Below, in pieces: positions 44,901-60,400 of a DNA stretch of 64,000 nucleotides. Below the pieces are notes generated by a model. It did not search any database, was not told where the DNA came from, and was given only the letters and a program-made list of their open reading frames with translations. A program made the position numbers and the translations under genes. Position 1 is the first letter of the stretch; each line of letters begins with the position of its first letter. This stretch comes from Panopea generosa (Eukaryota > Mollusca > Bivalvia > Adapedonta > Hiatellidae), in NCBI GenBank assembly GCA_029582155.1, contig CM055905.1, positions 67,787,618-67,851,617 of the forward strand, given 5' to 3'.

Positions 44901-47900
44901 ATGGCCTAACCCACCCAACTATCCTCAATTCAGGTCCAAGTAATCAAAAGACAAAAGTCATCAGTAAAAAGAAACCTGCAAACTGTTAAACTTAAAAGTA
45001 AGGCCATTATCAATTAATTATTAACTGCTATATTCTCATCCAAATTTTTCTTAATAATGGGGAGAGGTGTGTGGGGTGGGTGTGTTATTTTTTAAAAAAA
45101 ATATACATTCTTTTTTTTTAATAATTTAAATTTTCTTTTTATGAAAATAAAAGGGTCAGAGAGGCATGCAAATTAGGGGAGGGGCGGGGATGATAATCAA
45201 GCAATAAATTTATTATGGCACAAGTGCAAAACGTATTAATTTTGTTTGTGAAACAATTGTCAAACATGATTGAGACACAAAAAAATAATCATATAATAGC
45301 ACTGATGTAGATTTGAAGTAAAAAGTTATAGGTTTTATACATTTACATGTTCAGTCAAACCTGTGTTAGTGGCCACCTCTATTAAGCAATCACTTGTCTT
45401 AAACAGCCACATTTTTTAAAACATTTTTAATCCAAATTTTTCTTAAAAAGGGAGAGTGGGTGAGGATTTTATTTTTTGTTTTATTTTTTTTTATAATTTG
45501 TTTTTTTATAAAAATAAAAAGTGTCAGGGCAGCATGAAAATTAGGGGATGGGCAGGGATGATAATCTAGCAATTAATTTATTATGGACTTAAGTTTGAAT
45601 CTCATCTAAAAATGGTCAAACTGAGATGAATCAAATTCTGGTACACATACAGTCAAGCCTGTCTTAAGCAGCTAGTCATGACATAGAAGTGAGATTTAAA
45701 CATGTTGATTGGTCAGTGGCTTCAATGCAAGTTGAATGACAACACAGTTTGGTAAGAGTTAATGTGCTATGAATTGTGGGACAGGCATGGAATTCCCTGC
45801 TTTTTCATTGGGATTTAACAGACCTGGTTAGGGAGACAGCAGGGACTGGGATAGACTGGGACTGGGATAGACAGGGACTGGGATAGACAGGGACTGGGAC
45901 AGACAGGGACAGGAACAGACAGGGACTGGGACAGACAGGAACTGGGACAGACAGGGACTGGGATAGACAGGGACTGGGACAGACAGTGACTGGGATAGAC
46001 AGGGACTGAGACAGACAGGGACTGGATAGACAGGGACTGAGACAGACAGGGACTAGGATAGACAGGGACAGGGACAGACAGGGACTGGGATAGACAGGGA
46101 CTGAGACAGACAGGGACTGGGATAGACAGGGACTGGGACAGACAGCGACTGGAACAGACAGGGACTGGGATAGACAGGGACTGGGACAGACAGCGACTGG
46201 AACAGACAGGGACTGGATAGACAGGGACTGGGACTTTTGTGATGTTATTTTGGCGTATTCAACAAACGCAAAATTTCATCAGACAACCAGTCAGAAAGCA
46301 GGAAATTTATAAAGTGGATTATAATCATGTATACAACATACCTCCATGGCTAATGGTATCACTGCCACTATATCCGCTGAAAACAGAACATCATCAATGT
46401 CCGCTGAAACAGAAACAATTAATTATTTCAACAACTATAGTTTAGGCCATTATAGATTAATTGCTAGATTATCATCCCGCCCGTCCCCTTTTCAAGCCAC
46501 CATGACCCTTTTATTTTCATAAAAATAAAAACAATAATAATGAAAAAAAATTTCTCCTCCACTCCCCCTTTTTAAGAAAATTTGGACGATAATCTAGCAA
46601 TTAATTTATAATGGCCTTATTTCAAAGATTATTACAATTTGACAACATTCTGAAACAGACTAAATTAGCTTGTACAAGCCATTCTCTATGACATGTAAAG
46701 AAAGGTCTGATTATTACACCAGGGGCATGTTCAATTGTGACAAACAAATCTAGAAGTGCACATTTCCAATGCTTACAAATAATAAGTTACCAGTATACAA
46801 TATTTATTTTGAAAAAAAAAAAAATTATTTGATTCGGATGCACCATTTAGATTTCACAATTTCTGTTCCTTTACGTTCAATTGATGAATGTTCTGGAACA
46901 AGTTCTGGGAGAAGTAGTGACCCTGCCGATGCTGTCCACTGGCAATATAATCATCCTTGTATTGCTCACCAAAATGCAACAGGCAAGGAGCGAGGGTAAA
47001 GAAAAACCCAACAACAAAATCAGATAATTTTGTATTGTAAATGTCAAGGTTATTTGTGCAGTGAATGTTAAGGTCATTTGGCACAGTAGAGGTCAAAGGA
47101 AGGTCAAAGTAATTTTGGAGTGTTCAGTACAGAAGAACAGTATCGGAATAACATTTTAAACAAAGAAAATGCTAAGAACATTTTGCATTCACCCATTTAT
47201 ATAAATGTATCAGTTATTTGGCACCTTGTAGGTCAAGGTTATTTGGCACTGTAAAAATCAAGGATATTTGTCATTGGAAAGGTGTAGGTTATTTTACACT
47301 GTAAGGGTTAAGGATATTTGGCACTTTGTAGGTTTTAGGTTATTTGACACTGTAAGGGTTAAGGATATTTGGCACTTTGTAGGTCAAGGTTATTTGACAC
47401 TGGAAGGGTCAAGGTTATTTGGCAGTGTTAAAGGTCAAGATAAATGATGGTTATAAACGTTTAAACAAGGGTGAAATTGCTAATTGCTTTAATTAAATAT
47501 AGTAAAATCATAGTTTGTCGTCAGGCCAATACCGACAACTTACTTTATAGCGCCACATAAGTAGGAGATTGAGAACTCTACTGATTTAATGTTACTGCTC
47601 AAAGGCTAGTTTTCAAACAATTAAAAAGTAGTGAGGTCAAATTTGATCCCATTGATACCATTTGTACTATAAGTTTGAGAAAGCACCAGATTCAGAACAA
47701 ATAATCTTTGCAACCAAATGTAAAACTAATTTTCTTGGGACAGAACTGAATTCAGTACAGAGACCCAACAAAACCTATGCTATAAAAAAAAATTCAGAGC
47801 TCTCACTCTCCGGGCCTTTCAGGTCTTCGAAAGTTGAATTTTGTAAATATATTTATATATTAGTATAGCTTTATATCACACTATGGACCCTTGGATGGGG

Positions 47901-48461
47901 TCATGATTACCATAAAAAACTCCCCCCCCCCCACTCCCATAATAATCTCATAACACCAAGTGAATATTTGTGTTAAGGGACACTATTTTTGATAAACTTG
48001 TAGGATTATATCTAGTCTAGTCACCATTTCTCAACAAGTTTTTTTTTATTGAAGCAGTTTTCCAAGGGAAGATTTTTAATTGTTTTAAAATTACTAGAAA
48101 TTGCTGCTTATGTTATAATATGTAAAGCAGACGGACAACAGGTGCCCTCCCATCATGTAAACTTGTCTTGCATTTAGAAAGCAGATCTAACTTGTGTGTT
48201 TGAAGGATTCTAAACCAAAGGGATTTTGATATTTAATGTCGAAAGTGAACTTTCACAGTAAGTTTCCATGTGCAATTTTCGGGAAAAAAAATATCCTAAC
48301 TTACTGAACTTTTTTCTTCTCATGTTCCGCAAAAATACTGTAATAACAAACAATGCAGACTGATATTCTACAATGTCTGAGGATAATTTCCACAAGTCAA
48401 CTGTAACATTCTTCATTAATTTTTTTAATGGATTGATTGATTGATTGATTGATTGACTGAC

Positions 48462-48493
<32 letters not shown>

Positions 48494-51400
48494 AGTTTTT
48501 AAGAAGGTCTCCTTTATTACCCTCAGTGTATTATAATGAACTGGAACCATTGAGCATGTAAATGACGAATCGTTCATATAAAATAACAAAAAAAAATTTT
48601 TTTTAATAACTGTACTAAACAAACCACTCTTGGTAGCCTCTCAGTATTGACTGCAGTAAAGTGATTTGTGACGTAATAGCGCATGTGATAATATCACGCA
48701 TATATGCAAGGGAGGATACTGAGCAAGAGTAACTTGACCAAACTAGTATTCCGTACTCATTGATTTTCAGTGCGTATAAATAATATAATGTGTACTACAT
48801 TTGATACAGTTTAATTGCAGACATCAATATTATATATTTTAAACAAAGAATAACGATACATAATATTAGTGAAGCCATAACTTTTGTTAATGAACCCCTT
48901 TGAAAGTTTGGTCCGCTCGTCTAAGAAACACACATTTCGATCAAAGTTATTTATTTTCTCGCCTTTTTTAAAAACAGTCACTAAGAAGTCTACAGGAATA
49001 GTTTAAGCAATACTATAAACACATTTAATTACAATCATTTTTGTTATAATCAAAAAGTGTGCATTTCGGGAAGTTTAATGAGGCTTTAACCCATACTGAG
49101 CACACCCATCTCCACAAGTAACTGATAACTTTACCATGAGACTGAGGCCAAAAGGTGATACAAACTCACGAACTTTGGTTTCTTTTTTTTAAGTTGTGTC
49201 CATGTGAAATTTGCAAAGGTAAGTCAAAACCAGCTGTCGGTGTTTGCTTGAATTTACAAAGAAAGTGAAATATAGGTCGTAATTTAACCCATTTTTGCCA
49301 AAGCACCATCCCGTCCAGCCAAACTCTTCCCTGCAGCCAATCATTATCTTATAAAACTGATTCATAACTCATCCAGGTATGATCTGATAAGATTGCATTC
49401 AAGAGCATAACACTGGGTACATATTGTATTTTTTCACAAAGAATGATAAAGTTCAGAAGAATGATGGTGACGCTGTTTTGATGTTTAAATTATATGATTT
49501 TTGACAATTATTCAGACGTAATTTCAGATTTGGCCATTTCAAGACCTTGTCTAACATCTTCTGCTGATCTACTGAATAAAGAAAAACTTGAAAAATGGTC
49601 CTAGAACCTTCCTCGCTAGGCACTCAGCATTAAGAGGATAGTTCTAGATCTGGTTGGCTCGGTGTCAGTATAATGAGACTGGGTGGGGTATCATACAATG
49701 TGTCTATGGCACCATATTTCAGTGTGGCAGTGCTTAGAATGCTGTCTGAAGTAGACACTGTAGCAATAGGATTGAAAAATTGAAAAAAGTGATGCTTAAC
49801 ACCATACAACAATAAAACTGAATATTCCATAATACTTAATATTCCATAATTATATAACCTGAAATATATTCGAAATGGCATTAAACACCATTGAAAAAAT
49901 AGTAAATATGCAAAGGGCAATGCATAATGATTCCAATTAGCGCATAAAAACGCCACAATCAATTGCTACACACCACCACATTTGCATGGCCGGGTTTAAG
50001 TATCAATTACGGTTTGTACACTCCCATAATGCACTGTTTTGAAAAGCAATGGTGACCCTCTTGTATTGAATGCCGTGTTTTTAACACATGGTCATGACAT
50101 TTCAATATGGCAGCACCCAGAGTCAATTTCTACAGTAACCCTTATATAAGGTTCGGTCGCTCATGCGACCTAACCAATAAAATGTAAACACAATATAGAA
50201 AGACATTTACCACTCATAACGAGACTGTTAAGCACTTTACATCCAACCACTTGTATGTCTTTGTCTGTCATGTTGTTCTTCATTGCCATGGCAACCAGCT
50301 TCTTTCCCCTAAAAACAGATGGACATTGAAATCCCCATTCTTAAAATAGATGATACTTAACTACTGCTTGACGACCTTCGTCATTTGGATTCTTTCTAAT
50401 CTAAGATGAAACAAGTTTTACTACGTGTAAACCAGTATAATGAAATAAATTTAAAATTAAAATGAAATCACGTGACTCATTTAATACGTTACAAAATATG
50501 CATATATATAGGAATGATAATCAAGCAATTAATCTATAATGGCCTTAGTAAAGTTCAAAACCAATAACGTTTATTCAAAAAATTATTTGTATTTGTTGAA
50601 TATTCATGCGACATGAATTTACACAATCATGCGACGTGCAAATTAAGTGACCCACAAAGTTGGGGGAACGCATGGTCAAGTGGTAGAGCATCGAACCTAG
50701 GATCGGAGGAAGGTGGATTTGATCCTTCCTCACGGCTAAGTGTGGTATTGAGCAAGACACTTTATTTGCATGTGCTTAGTATTGGTAAGTGTCTTGTTAA
50801 GGACACCACACATAGCTGTGGGAGGCAGGAGATCGAACCATAGACCCTCCTATTCTGGGTCTGTTGCTCTATCACTGGATCACACACTCCACATAAAAAA
50901 ATTAATGTAAACATAAATCAATAACAAACACTACTGTACTACCTGGGATCCAATGCCAATCCTTCGTCAGATTTTGAGAGTTCAAGCAGATAACCAAGCG
51001 CATCTTTAACGCATGTTTCATAGTCGACCATACGAGCGAGGTACTCCAGCACACACATCACACCCTGGTCTCTTGGTACAGGCCCTGTAGGCATGACAGA
51101 TTGGAATCAATAAATATTACATCCATAGTTATTGTAAAATAATTATTTCAAGTGGCCACATTCCATTTTATCTTGTATACCTTGTTGTTCCTAATAAACA
51201 CCCCCAGTGGCATTACGTTATAGAAAGGGGGTTAGAAGAGCAACATTTGTTCCACAACTACCTAATTTGACACAAAAAGATTAAACCTAAGCTATTTTTC
51301 ATTGTTTTTCGAAATCTAAGGCAAAATGAAAAAATATTTTGTTTCCTGTGACATGCTGGAAAAATATTGGGTCAGCAGGTTGGAACTTCTTTTTTCTTTC

Positions 51401-54400
51401 TTTTTTCCCCTCCATGGTTCATAGATAATAGACCAATGTGTTTCTTCAGATGTTGTGAGTTGTCCTCATATTGCCCGAAAATTATAAACTGTTGTCACTT
51501 TTATTACTTTTGGAAAGATGACTGGCTTCTGCTTCACTGCAGCGGTGGTTTAGTGGGAGAGCGTCCACCTCACATGCAGAAGGTTGTATGTTCAATCCCC
51601 AGCTGGGTCATACTAAAGACTTGCAAAATGGTACCAGAAGCTTCCTCGCTTGCCGCTCAGCATTTAGAGGATAGTTATAGGTCTGGTCGACCCGGTGTCA
51701 GTATAATGTGACTGGGTGGGGTATCATACCATGTGTCTGTAGCATGATTCTCTAGTGTGGCAGCGCTCAGAATACTGTCTCAAGTAGACACGTCGTGATA
51801 TGACTGAAAAATTGCTGAAAGCGACGCTAAACATCATACAACAATTCACCAGCATATTTAAGTATATCCAATAAAAGCAGGTAGATGATCATGATTTTAG
51901 ACTGGTTCCAGTTAAAATGCATTTGTTTTCCTTGATACTGATTATGTAATAAATTTAAGTTTTTTAAGTACAGTCAAACCTGTATAAATTGTCACCTCTA
52001 TTAAGCAGCCACTTGTCTTAAGCAGCCACATTTGTTACCATATTTCCCATTTATATGCTTTCAGATCAAATTTACATGCATTTAACAACAACCTGTCTTA
52101 AATGGCCACTTTTACTCCTTCCCTTGACTGGCTGCTTAAGACAGGTTTGACTGTATTTAATATAAATGAATGTGAAATAGAAGCCTGTTAATTAAAATGA
52201 TTTTTTTTGTATCCGACCTTTGCAGAAAAAAACAATTGAAAATCAATATGAGTAGCATAATTAAGAAATGGCTAACCCGTCACCCTCAGCAACGTTCCCA
52301 CTACATCCTCAAATAATTGGGTGGATGTTACAACTTTAAGTGAACGCATTAGAAACCCGTAAGGATTTGGAATGGTCTCCATAGACATGGAGTATGTGGT
52401 CAAACTTTGGACAGGTTAAAAACAAACGTAGTGAGGATGTGGTCGAATCATGTAGGATGCAGTAAGGACATAATAAGGATGTAGTAACGACGGCATTGAC
52501 GTAGTATCAATGTAACTAAAACCTATTAGGGACTTCATTGACAAATAAAAGCATGGCGCTGATGGGAAAGATTGCATGGAATAGAATTTGCATTGAAAGT
52601 ATGAACATGGGATATAGCAAATGTGACTGCTTAAGACAAGTGGCTGCTTAATAGAGAAGCAGTTTAAACAGGTTTGATTAAAAAAAAAATCCATTTTAAC
52701 CCCTACAATTTTTCAACATTTAAAAGGACACATGGAAATTTTGAAAATGACTTTTACTTCTGTAAACACGTCATATTAATATTAGAACTAGATATATAAC
52801 CATAATGAATATATAAATGTACAATTTACTATCATGACCGTAGCCAAAGGTCAAAGTTGAATTTTACAGGAGTCTCGAACCCCAAACCATGTTAGAGGTG
52901 TTCGGGGTGAGGTGGGGCTGGGGAGTCACCCCCACCCACTGAAGAACTCTAAGCTTTTAGAATGCATTTCCTGTGTTTTTCTGATGGCCGGGATACATTT
53001 TAAGCCTTTCAAATTGATAAAATAAACTGCATTTTATACAGTTGCCGATGATTACACCATTATCTTGAATACACATTGGTAGCCTTTTAGACCTGATATA
53101 ATTGTACATATCAATTCTTAGTAGATCTAATAAGAATATTGTTTTTTTATTATGATATATTAGTACCGGTACTGAAAATATGATAATGTGAAGGATACGA
53201 AATTTTGTTGCAAAAGCAATTCATATTTTCAGGATAACTATATTAAATTTTGTTTTACAAAATTACTAAATAAAATTTCGAACCCTCAAAATTTTTACCA
53301 GAGGCAAGTGCCTCCATCTGCCTCAGTGTGGCTACAGTCATGATTATCTGAAAATTCGTATTTAAAGGGATTATATTGGCATACTACCGTCAATTGCCTG
53401 TTCTAAATACACATGCCCAGCATAAAGATACACTTATAACTTAGAGATATACGCGTCTTAAGTGTCTAATTGCATAATCTCTTTGTTGCAAACATCGAGT
53501 TTTGAAGCCACGTTTTTGTTTTTGTTTTTGTTTACATTTGCCATTTTCAACGAACCGCTTTCAAGTTTCCGATCAATCATCGGATAACATCGTGAAGACT
53601 CGTTTCCGATCTCGTTTTCGAGGCTTTGTTCGGGAAGTTTCAGAGTTCAATGTAAACATTGCGCAATACTTTAATGCAGGACGTATTTCAAGTAAATAAA
53701 GGTTATACGTCAAAACATATGCATTATTATGTGCACACTGCATACAGGAAAAGTCTGGATAAACAGCGTGTTTGTGTTACTTGCCAACATAATCCCTTTA
53801 AGAATTAACAATTTTAATAAGACTAGTGAGACATGGATTAGACTGGGGCCAATAAACAACATAAATAAGTAACCAATCTAAAAAAACAGAATTATTTTTA
53901 AATAAAAGTGAAATAAAAAGAATCCTAAACAGTAGGTGAAACTGAGGCCTGATTTATTCATATTTATCTCTGCAAAATATAAAAAAATATACCGATATAC
54001 CTGTAAAGTCATGCTATAATAATGAAATGACACAAATCTGGTCTGCCTTCGATACTACATACTATACTGTCCCTATTTCCTGTGTGTGTGAAGTGCTAAA
54101 ACTAATTGTGCAACAAGCAACCACTGTGTGCATTGATTGGTAAGGATGTGGGAAATTAGTCACCAAACTTCTGAACGCTTTTGACCAAACTTGTGTTCAT
54201 AGTGAAAGTTTCTGATATTCTGAAATAACTTACAAAAGTGTCTCCATTTTATAATTAACAAGGCTCTCTCTAATGCAGAATGCAGGATAATGTTTAGTTA
54301 GTTTACATATAGCCTTTCATCAAGAAACAGCATTACTGAATGTGCATTGTTATGCATCCTTAATAAGCCCCGCAGTAGATGCTTCCCAATATTTTAGCAG

Positions 54401-57400
54401 GTGTGTGGAGAAAATAAATGTAATTGCAAAGCTGGAAGAGCATGAATGTAATTGTGAAGCTGGAAGAACATGAATGTAATTGCAAAACTGGCACAATGTG
54501 AATGTAATTGCAAAGCTGGGAGAACATAAATGTAATTGCAAAGCTGGCAGAATGTGAATGTAATTGTAAAACTGGGAGAACATGAATGTAATTGCAAAGC
54601 TGGGAGAACATGAATGTGTATAATGACAAATAATGATGTTGGGAGAACTTGTATCACGGGAGTATTTTCCTGAATTGATGAAGAATTTAAATTTCAGGGA
54701 AACTATTTATGATATTGGAGTAACTACAATGGGTTTAGCAGATGAATGTTGGAGTAAATTTAATGGTTTAACAGATGAATGTTGGAGTAAATACAATGGT
54801 ATAACAGATAAATGCTGGAGTAACAACAATAGTATAACAGATGAATATTGGAGTAACAACAATAGTATAACAGATGAATGTTGGAGTCACTACAATGGTA
54901 TAACAGATGAATGTTGGAGTAACTACAATGGTATAACAGATGAATGTTAGATTAAATACAACGGTATAACAGATGAATGTTGGAGTAACTATAATGGTAT
55001 AACAGATGAATGTTGGAGTCACTACAATGGTATAACAGATGAATGTTGGAGTAACTACAATGGTATAACAGATGAATGTTAGATTAAATACAACGGTATA
55101 ACAGATGAATGTTGGAGTAACTATAATGGTATAACAGATGAATGTTGGAGTAACAACAATAGTATAACAGATGAATGTTGGAGTAACTACAATGGTATAA
55201 CAGTTGAATGTTGGAGTAACTACAATGGTATAACAGATGAATGTTGGAGTAACTACAATGGTATAACAGATGAATGTAAAAATGTAAGAACGTTTTTAGA
55301 AGAAACTGGATTGTGATGACAGACAAACTAAAAGTATGTGATAAATAAATGTTACAATAGTCTGAACATTGCATTCAAAAGTTTGGTGAATATAAGTCAA
55401 TGCCTGGCTACTGTTAGATACAGATTAAGGTAGTTTAGAGGGATCCTGCTGGACTTACATCGGCTCTGCTCCTCCTCCTTAATGGCTGTTATAAATCAGA
55501 ACGTGTTAACACTAGGCAAATGAGATACATTATTGTTTACATGTTATCAAGCAGCTACATGTATTACAATTTAAAACTATAGTTTTCAACATGAATTACT
55601 AGAACTGAAAAAAATAATTTTATAACCAAAAAAAATTATTTTTTTTCATTCAAGCATGTGTTAAATTGTAGACATCACTCACATGCAAATGTTAAATCTG
55701 AACTAAATGAAACACGTGCCTCTACAAATGAAGCCAAAAAAAATGTCACTGAAACTTAAATAATTAGTGTTCACTACAAAAGAAGTTGAAATAATAATGT
55801 CACTGAAATATAATTGTGTCACTACCAAAGGGGCTAAAACACCTGTCACTGAAACATTAATGTGTCACTACCAATGATAGATTGAAACACCTGTCAATGA
55901 AACATGATCATGTCACTACCAATGACACTGAAATATCTGTCACAGAAACATGATCATGTCACTACCAATGACACTGAAATATCTGTCACAGAAACATGAC
56001 TCTGTCACTACCAATGACACTGAAATACCTGTCACAGAAACATGATTCTGTCACTACCAATGACACTGAATTATCTTTCACAAAAACATGATTCTGTCAC
56101 TTCCAATGACACTGAAATATCTGTCACAGAAACATGATTCTGTCACTACCAATGACACTGAAATACCTGTCACAGAAACATGATCATGTCACTACCAATG
56201 ACACTGAAATATCTGTCACAGAAACATGATTCTGTCACTACCAATGACACTGAAATATCTTTCACAAAAACATGATCATGTCACTACCAATGACACGGAA
56301 ATATATGTCACAGAAACATGATTCTGTCACTACCAATGACACTGAAATACCTGTCACAGAAACATGATCATGTCACTAACAATGACACTGAAATATCTGT
56401 CACAGAAACATGATTCTGTCACTACCAATGACACTGAAATATCTGTCACAGAAACATGATCATGTCACTACCAATGACACTGAAATATCTGTCACAGAAA
56501 CATGATCACGTCACTACCAATGACACCGAAATATCTGTCACAAAAACATGATTTTGAAATATCTGTCACAGAAACATGATCACGTCACTACCAATGACAC
56601 CGAAATATCTGTCACAAAAACATGATTTTGAAATATCTGTCACAGAAACATGATTGTGTCACTAATGAAGCTAAAATACCATACTGCTTCACAGATACCA
56701 GTAAACCCCACCCAATTTATGCAGCAGGGCAAAAAACACAACATCAATTGTATGGTAACGGATGGTAATTACATACTTATATCTGTTTTGGTTGTAGATG
56801 CAGACTGGAGTCTCTTCCTCTTCTCTAGCTGTGTGGCATCACTCATCTCCACACAAGATCTTATGTATGCGTTACTGAGCAGACCGCTGGAATGTACAAC
56901 AACACTCAGTAATAGTTCTACCCAAAAAGAAGGGTCAACAGGGGGTCAAGTAAGGTTTGAGCTTTTTCACAATCAAGCTTAAATAAATAAGAATCAATTT
57001 AAGAATAGATATTAGGCCATAATAAATTAATTGCTAGATTATCAATCCCAATACCCGCTTATTTTCATGCCACCCGACCCTTTTTATTTTCATTAAAAAA
57101 AAGATTTAAAAAAAAAAAAGTAAAACAAAATTTTATTTTAAACAACATAAAAAATTTTATAAATAAAAAAAAAAATTAATAAAAAAAATCTAGCAATTAA
57201 TTTATAAAGGTAGTACAGATAAACCTGCGTAAGCGATAACCTCTATTAAGCAGCCACTTGTCTTAAGCAGCCACATTTGTTATGTTCCATTTTTGTTTTC
57301 AGTACAAATTAACCTGTATTAACAGTTTATAGTTAATACATGTATCGTTTGACAGAATACAGTTAAACCTGTGTAAGCAGTCACCTCTATTAAGCTGCCA

Positions 57401-60400
57401 CTTGTCTTAAGCAGCCACATTTGTTATGTACCATTTTTTATGTTATCAGTGCAAATTAACCTGTATTAAGCAAAAACCTGTCTTAAAGGGTCACTTTTGC
57501 TCCTTCCTATGACTGGCTTCTTAACACAGGTTTGACTGTACATGTATGTGAAGTTTCTATATCCAGTCTACATAAATTCTGTATATCATGTAATGGGAAA
57601 ACACTTCTGGTCAGTTATAGTTAATTTGTATATAATGTTAATGTTATATGACAATTATTCTGTCCAGCTATCGAAAGTGTGAGCTTGGCTTAGTAGGTAA
57701 CATCTCTGCCTGAACAACAACAGAAGAAGAAGCACAGTGGTAGTGTAGCGGATAGAGTGTTGGTTGCTCATACCAGAGGTTGAAGGTTCAGTTCAGTTCA
57801 GTTAAAATGAATTAGTATAGATGAAACTAAGGCCATTATAAATTAATTGGCTTAAAAGTGCATATATACTGGCAAATCAATGCACGCTTCCATGCACCTG
57901 TACTTACGAGGCAGTCGGTCTCTGAGCGTGGTTCAATTTCAGCATAGATCCAAGCACTGATATGAGGGCATCTGAGAAATGCTGCAATTTACAAATATAA
58001 TAAATATACAGTCAAACCTGTATAAGCAGTCACCTCTATTAAACAGGCACTTGTATTAAGCAGCCACATTTGTAATTTCCCATGTGTATGCATTAAACAA
58101 CAACCTGTTTTAAAAGCTAATAGTTAAAGGGATTATATTGGCATATTACCGTCAATTCCCTGTCCTAAATACACACGCCCAGCATATAGATACACTTATA
58201 ACTTAGAGATATACGCGTCTAAAGTGTCTAATTGCATAACCTCTTTATTACAAACATCGGGTTTCTGAAGCCACGGTTTTGTATTTGTTTACATTCGCCA
58301 TTTTCAACGAGCTGCTTTCGGGTTTCCGATCAATCATCAGATAACATCCCTTAGTCAGTGTGTGAAGATTCAACAAAATCCCTCTACTAGTTTTGGAGTT
58401 ATGCTTCAGACAATTATATTTAATAAAGGGAGATAATTAAAAAAGTAAGCAAGGTAGAGTCATGGTTCTAATACAATGAACTTCCTCACAATGTCCTCTG
58501 TCATTATGTGAAGATTCAACAAAACCCCTTGAATAGTTTTGTAGTAATGCTTCGGACATTAAATTTAATAAAGGGAGATAATTAAAAAAATAAGCAAGAT
58601 AGAGTTATGGTTTTTGCACACTGCACTTCCTCTCAATGTCCTCTGTCATTGTGTGAAAATTCAACAAAATCGCTTGAACAGTTTTGTGGTTATGCTTCGG
58701 ACAAAAGTGTTACCGACGGACAGATGCACACAGCCACACACAGATGGACGGAGACCATTATCATATCCCATTTCACCTTCAGTGGGGGGATAAATTCTGT
58801 TCAATGGTTTCAGCATAAGTTCTACATATGGATCACATGGAATGACAATGAATGGACAACAGAAAACTCTCTCACATAAACACTTGTGACCTGTTACATG
58901 TTAAAGGATGGAGATCCTACTCAGATTCATTTGTAAGTGTTCCTCCACCAATAAAACAAAATAACATATAATGTGCTAAAACATATGTAAAACCCATTAA
59001 AAATGAGTGTCTGCTTGAGACAGTATTCAAAGCACTACCACACTGGAGTATCATGCTGCAGATACATGGAATGATGCCCCATCTAGTCACATTATACCGA
59101 CACTGGGCCCTCTAGGCCTAGAACTATCCTCTAAATGCTGAGCGTCAAGCGAGGAAGCTACTAATACCATTTTTAAAGTCTTTGGTATGACTTGACTGGG
59201 GATCAAACCCACAAACGCTCTACCACTAGACCATGCTGCAGCGTAAGATCAGAAGATCTTAAAAATGAAGTTGATTTTCCAATGTTAAAACTTATATAAA
59301 AATAAAATAAAACTACAATCAAGGAATTATATAGAGAAGGAACTACAACTGATTGAGATGTTATGAACGCTCGCGTATTTATGCAAAATATTGCAAAATC
59401 TTGTTTTCAAATATCTTAACTTTCATTCATCTCAGAAATACAAATCAAAATTCTTTCTTTGGGCAATGGAATTATCTACATACGAGACCGTTCCCAGCAA
59501 TAGTTTTTAAAGTTGTTGAAGTACTTGTGATTACAAAATGTGTATACTGCAACTGAAAAACCAAGGAAAGTATTTGAAATTTCACTTCAAACTGCAATAT
59601 TTTAAATTCATGATCATATTGCGTATTTAAAACATCATAAAACATCTAAGGTTACATACATCTTACATTTTATGTAATAGAAACCTGTTGAAAGCCTGTG
59701 AAATTTGATTGATCGATTTGAACAAATTATTAGTTCTTTGTATGCTGTTTTATCAACATTTAGTAGAGAGATTCTTATCCTTCTGTATAAGTCCTTACTA
59801 CAATGTACCTTGGCAATATCCTCAAAGACCTCATCCAAAACTCCTGGATTTTCTTGTATCTCTTGCAGTTTTTCTATCACTTCTTCACCATCATAAAGCC
59901 AGGTAGTGACCAGCTCAAACAAGATACAGCCCAGCGACCACACGTCACTGCTCTCACTGTAACCATGGCTACACACTTCTGGGGCCATGTACTTCATAGA
60001 ACCTTAAAAAACATATAATCCTTTGTTATTTACTGGCATTTTATTAAGCAGTAAATTTGTAAATCAATTTAGAGTGATATTTCTATCACATAAAAACAAT
60101 ACAATGTTTGTGGTTCTGTTGTACACAAGTAATACAATGTTTGTAGTTTATTCGCATACAAACAACACAATGTTTGTAGATCATTCGCATAAAAACAATA
60201 CAATGTTTGTAGTTCTGTCGTAAACCAGCAATATCATATTTGTGGTTCTATTGCATACAAGCAATACAATGTTTGTAGTTCATTCGCATAAAAACAATAC
60301 AATGTTTGTAGTTCTTTTGCATACAAACAACATAATGTTTGTAGTTCTATTGCATACAAACAACACAATATTTGTAGATCAAATGCATACAAACAGCACA

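Noticed and set aside
42890-46232. CRISPR-like repeat-spacer arrays
   Set aside because: Units are contiguous tandem repeats without unique spacers and the genome is eukaryotic.
53502-53699. 65-codon frame near a possible short gene
   Set aside because: It lies wholly inside the TTAA-flanked MITE at 53,363-53,811.
54350-55374. Open frames on both strands over the 32- and 33-bp arrays
   Set aside because: The 33-bp period is a multiple of three and stop-poor; variant units break the frames and nothing resembles a real protein.
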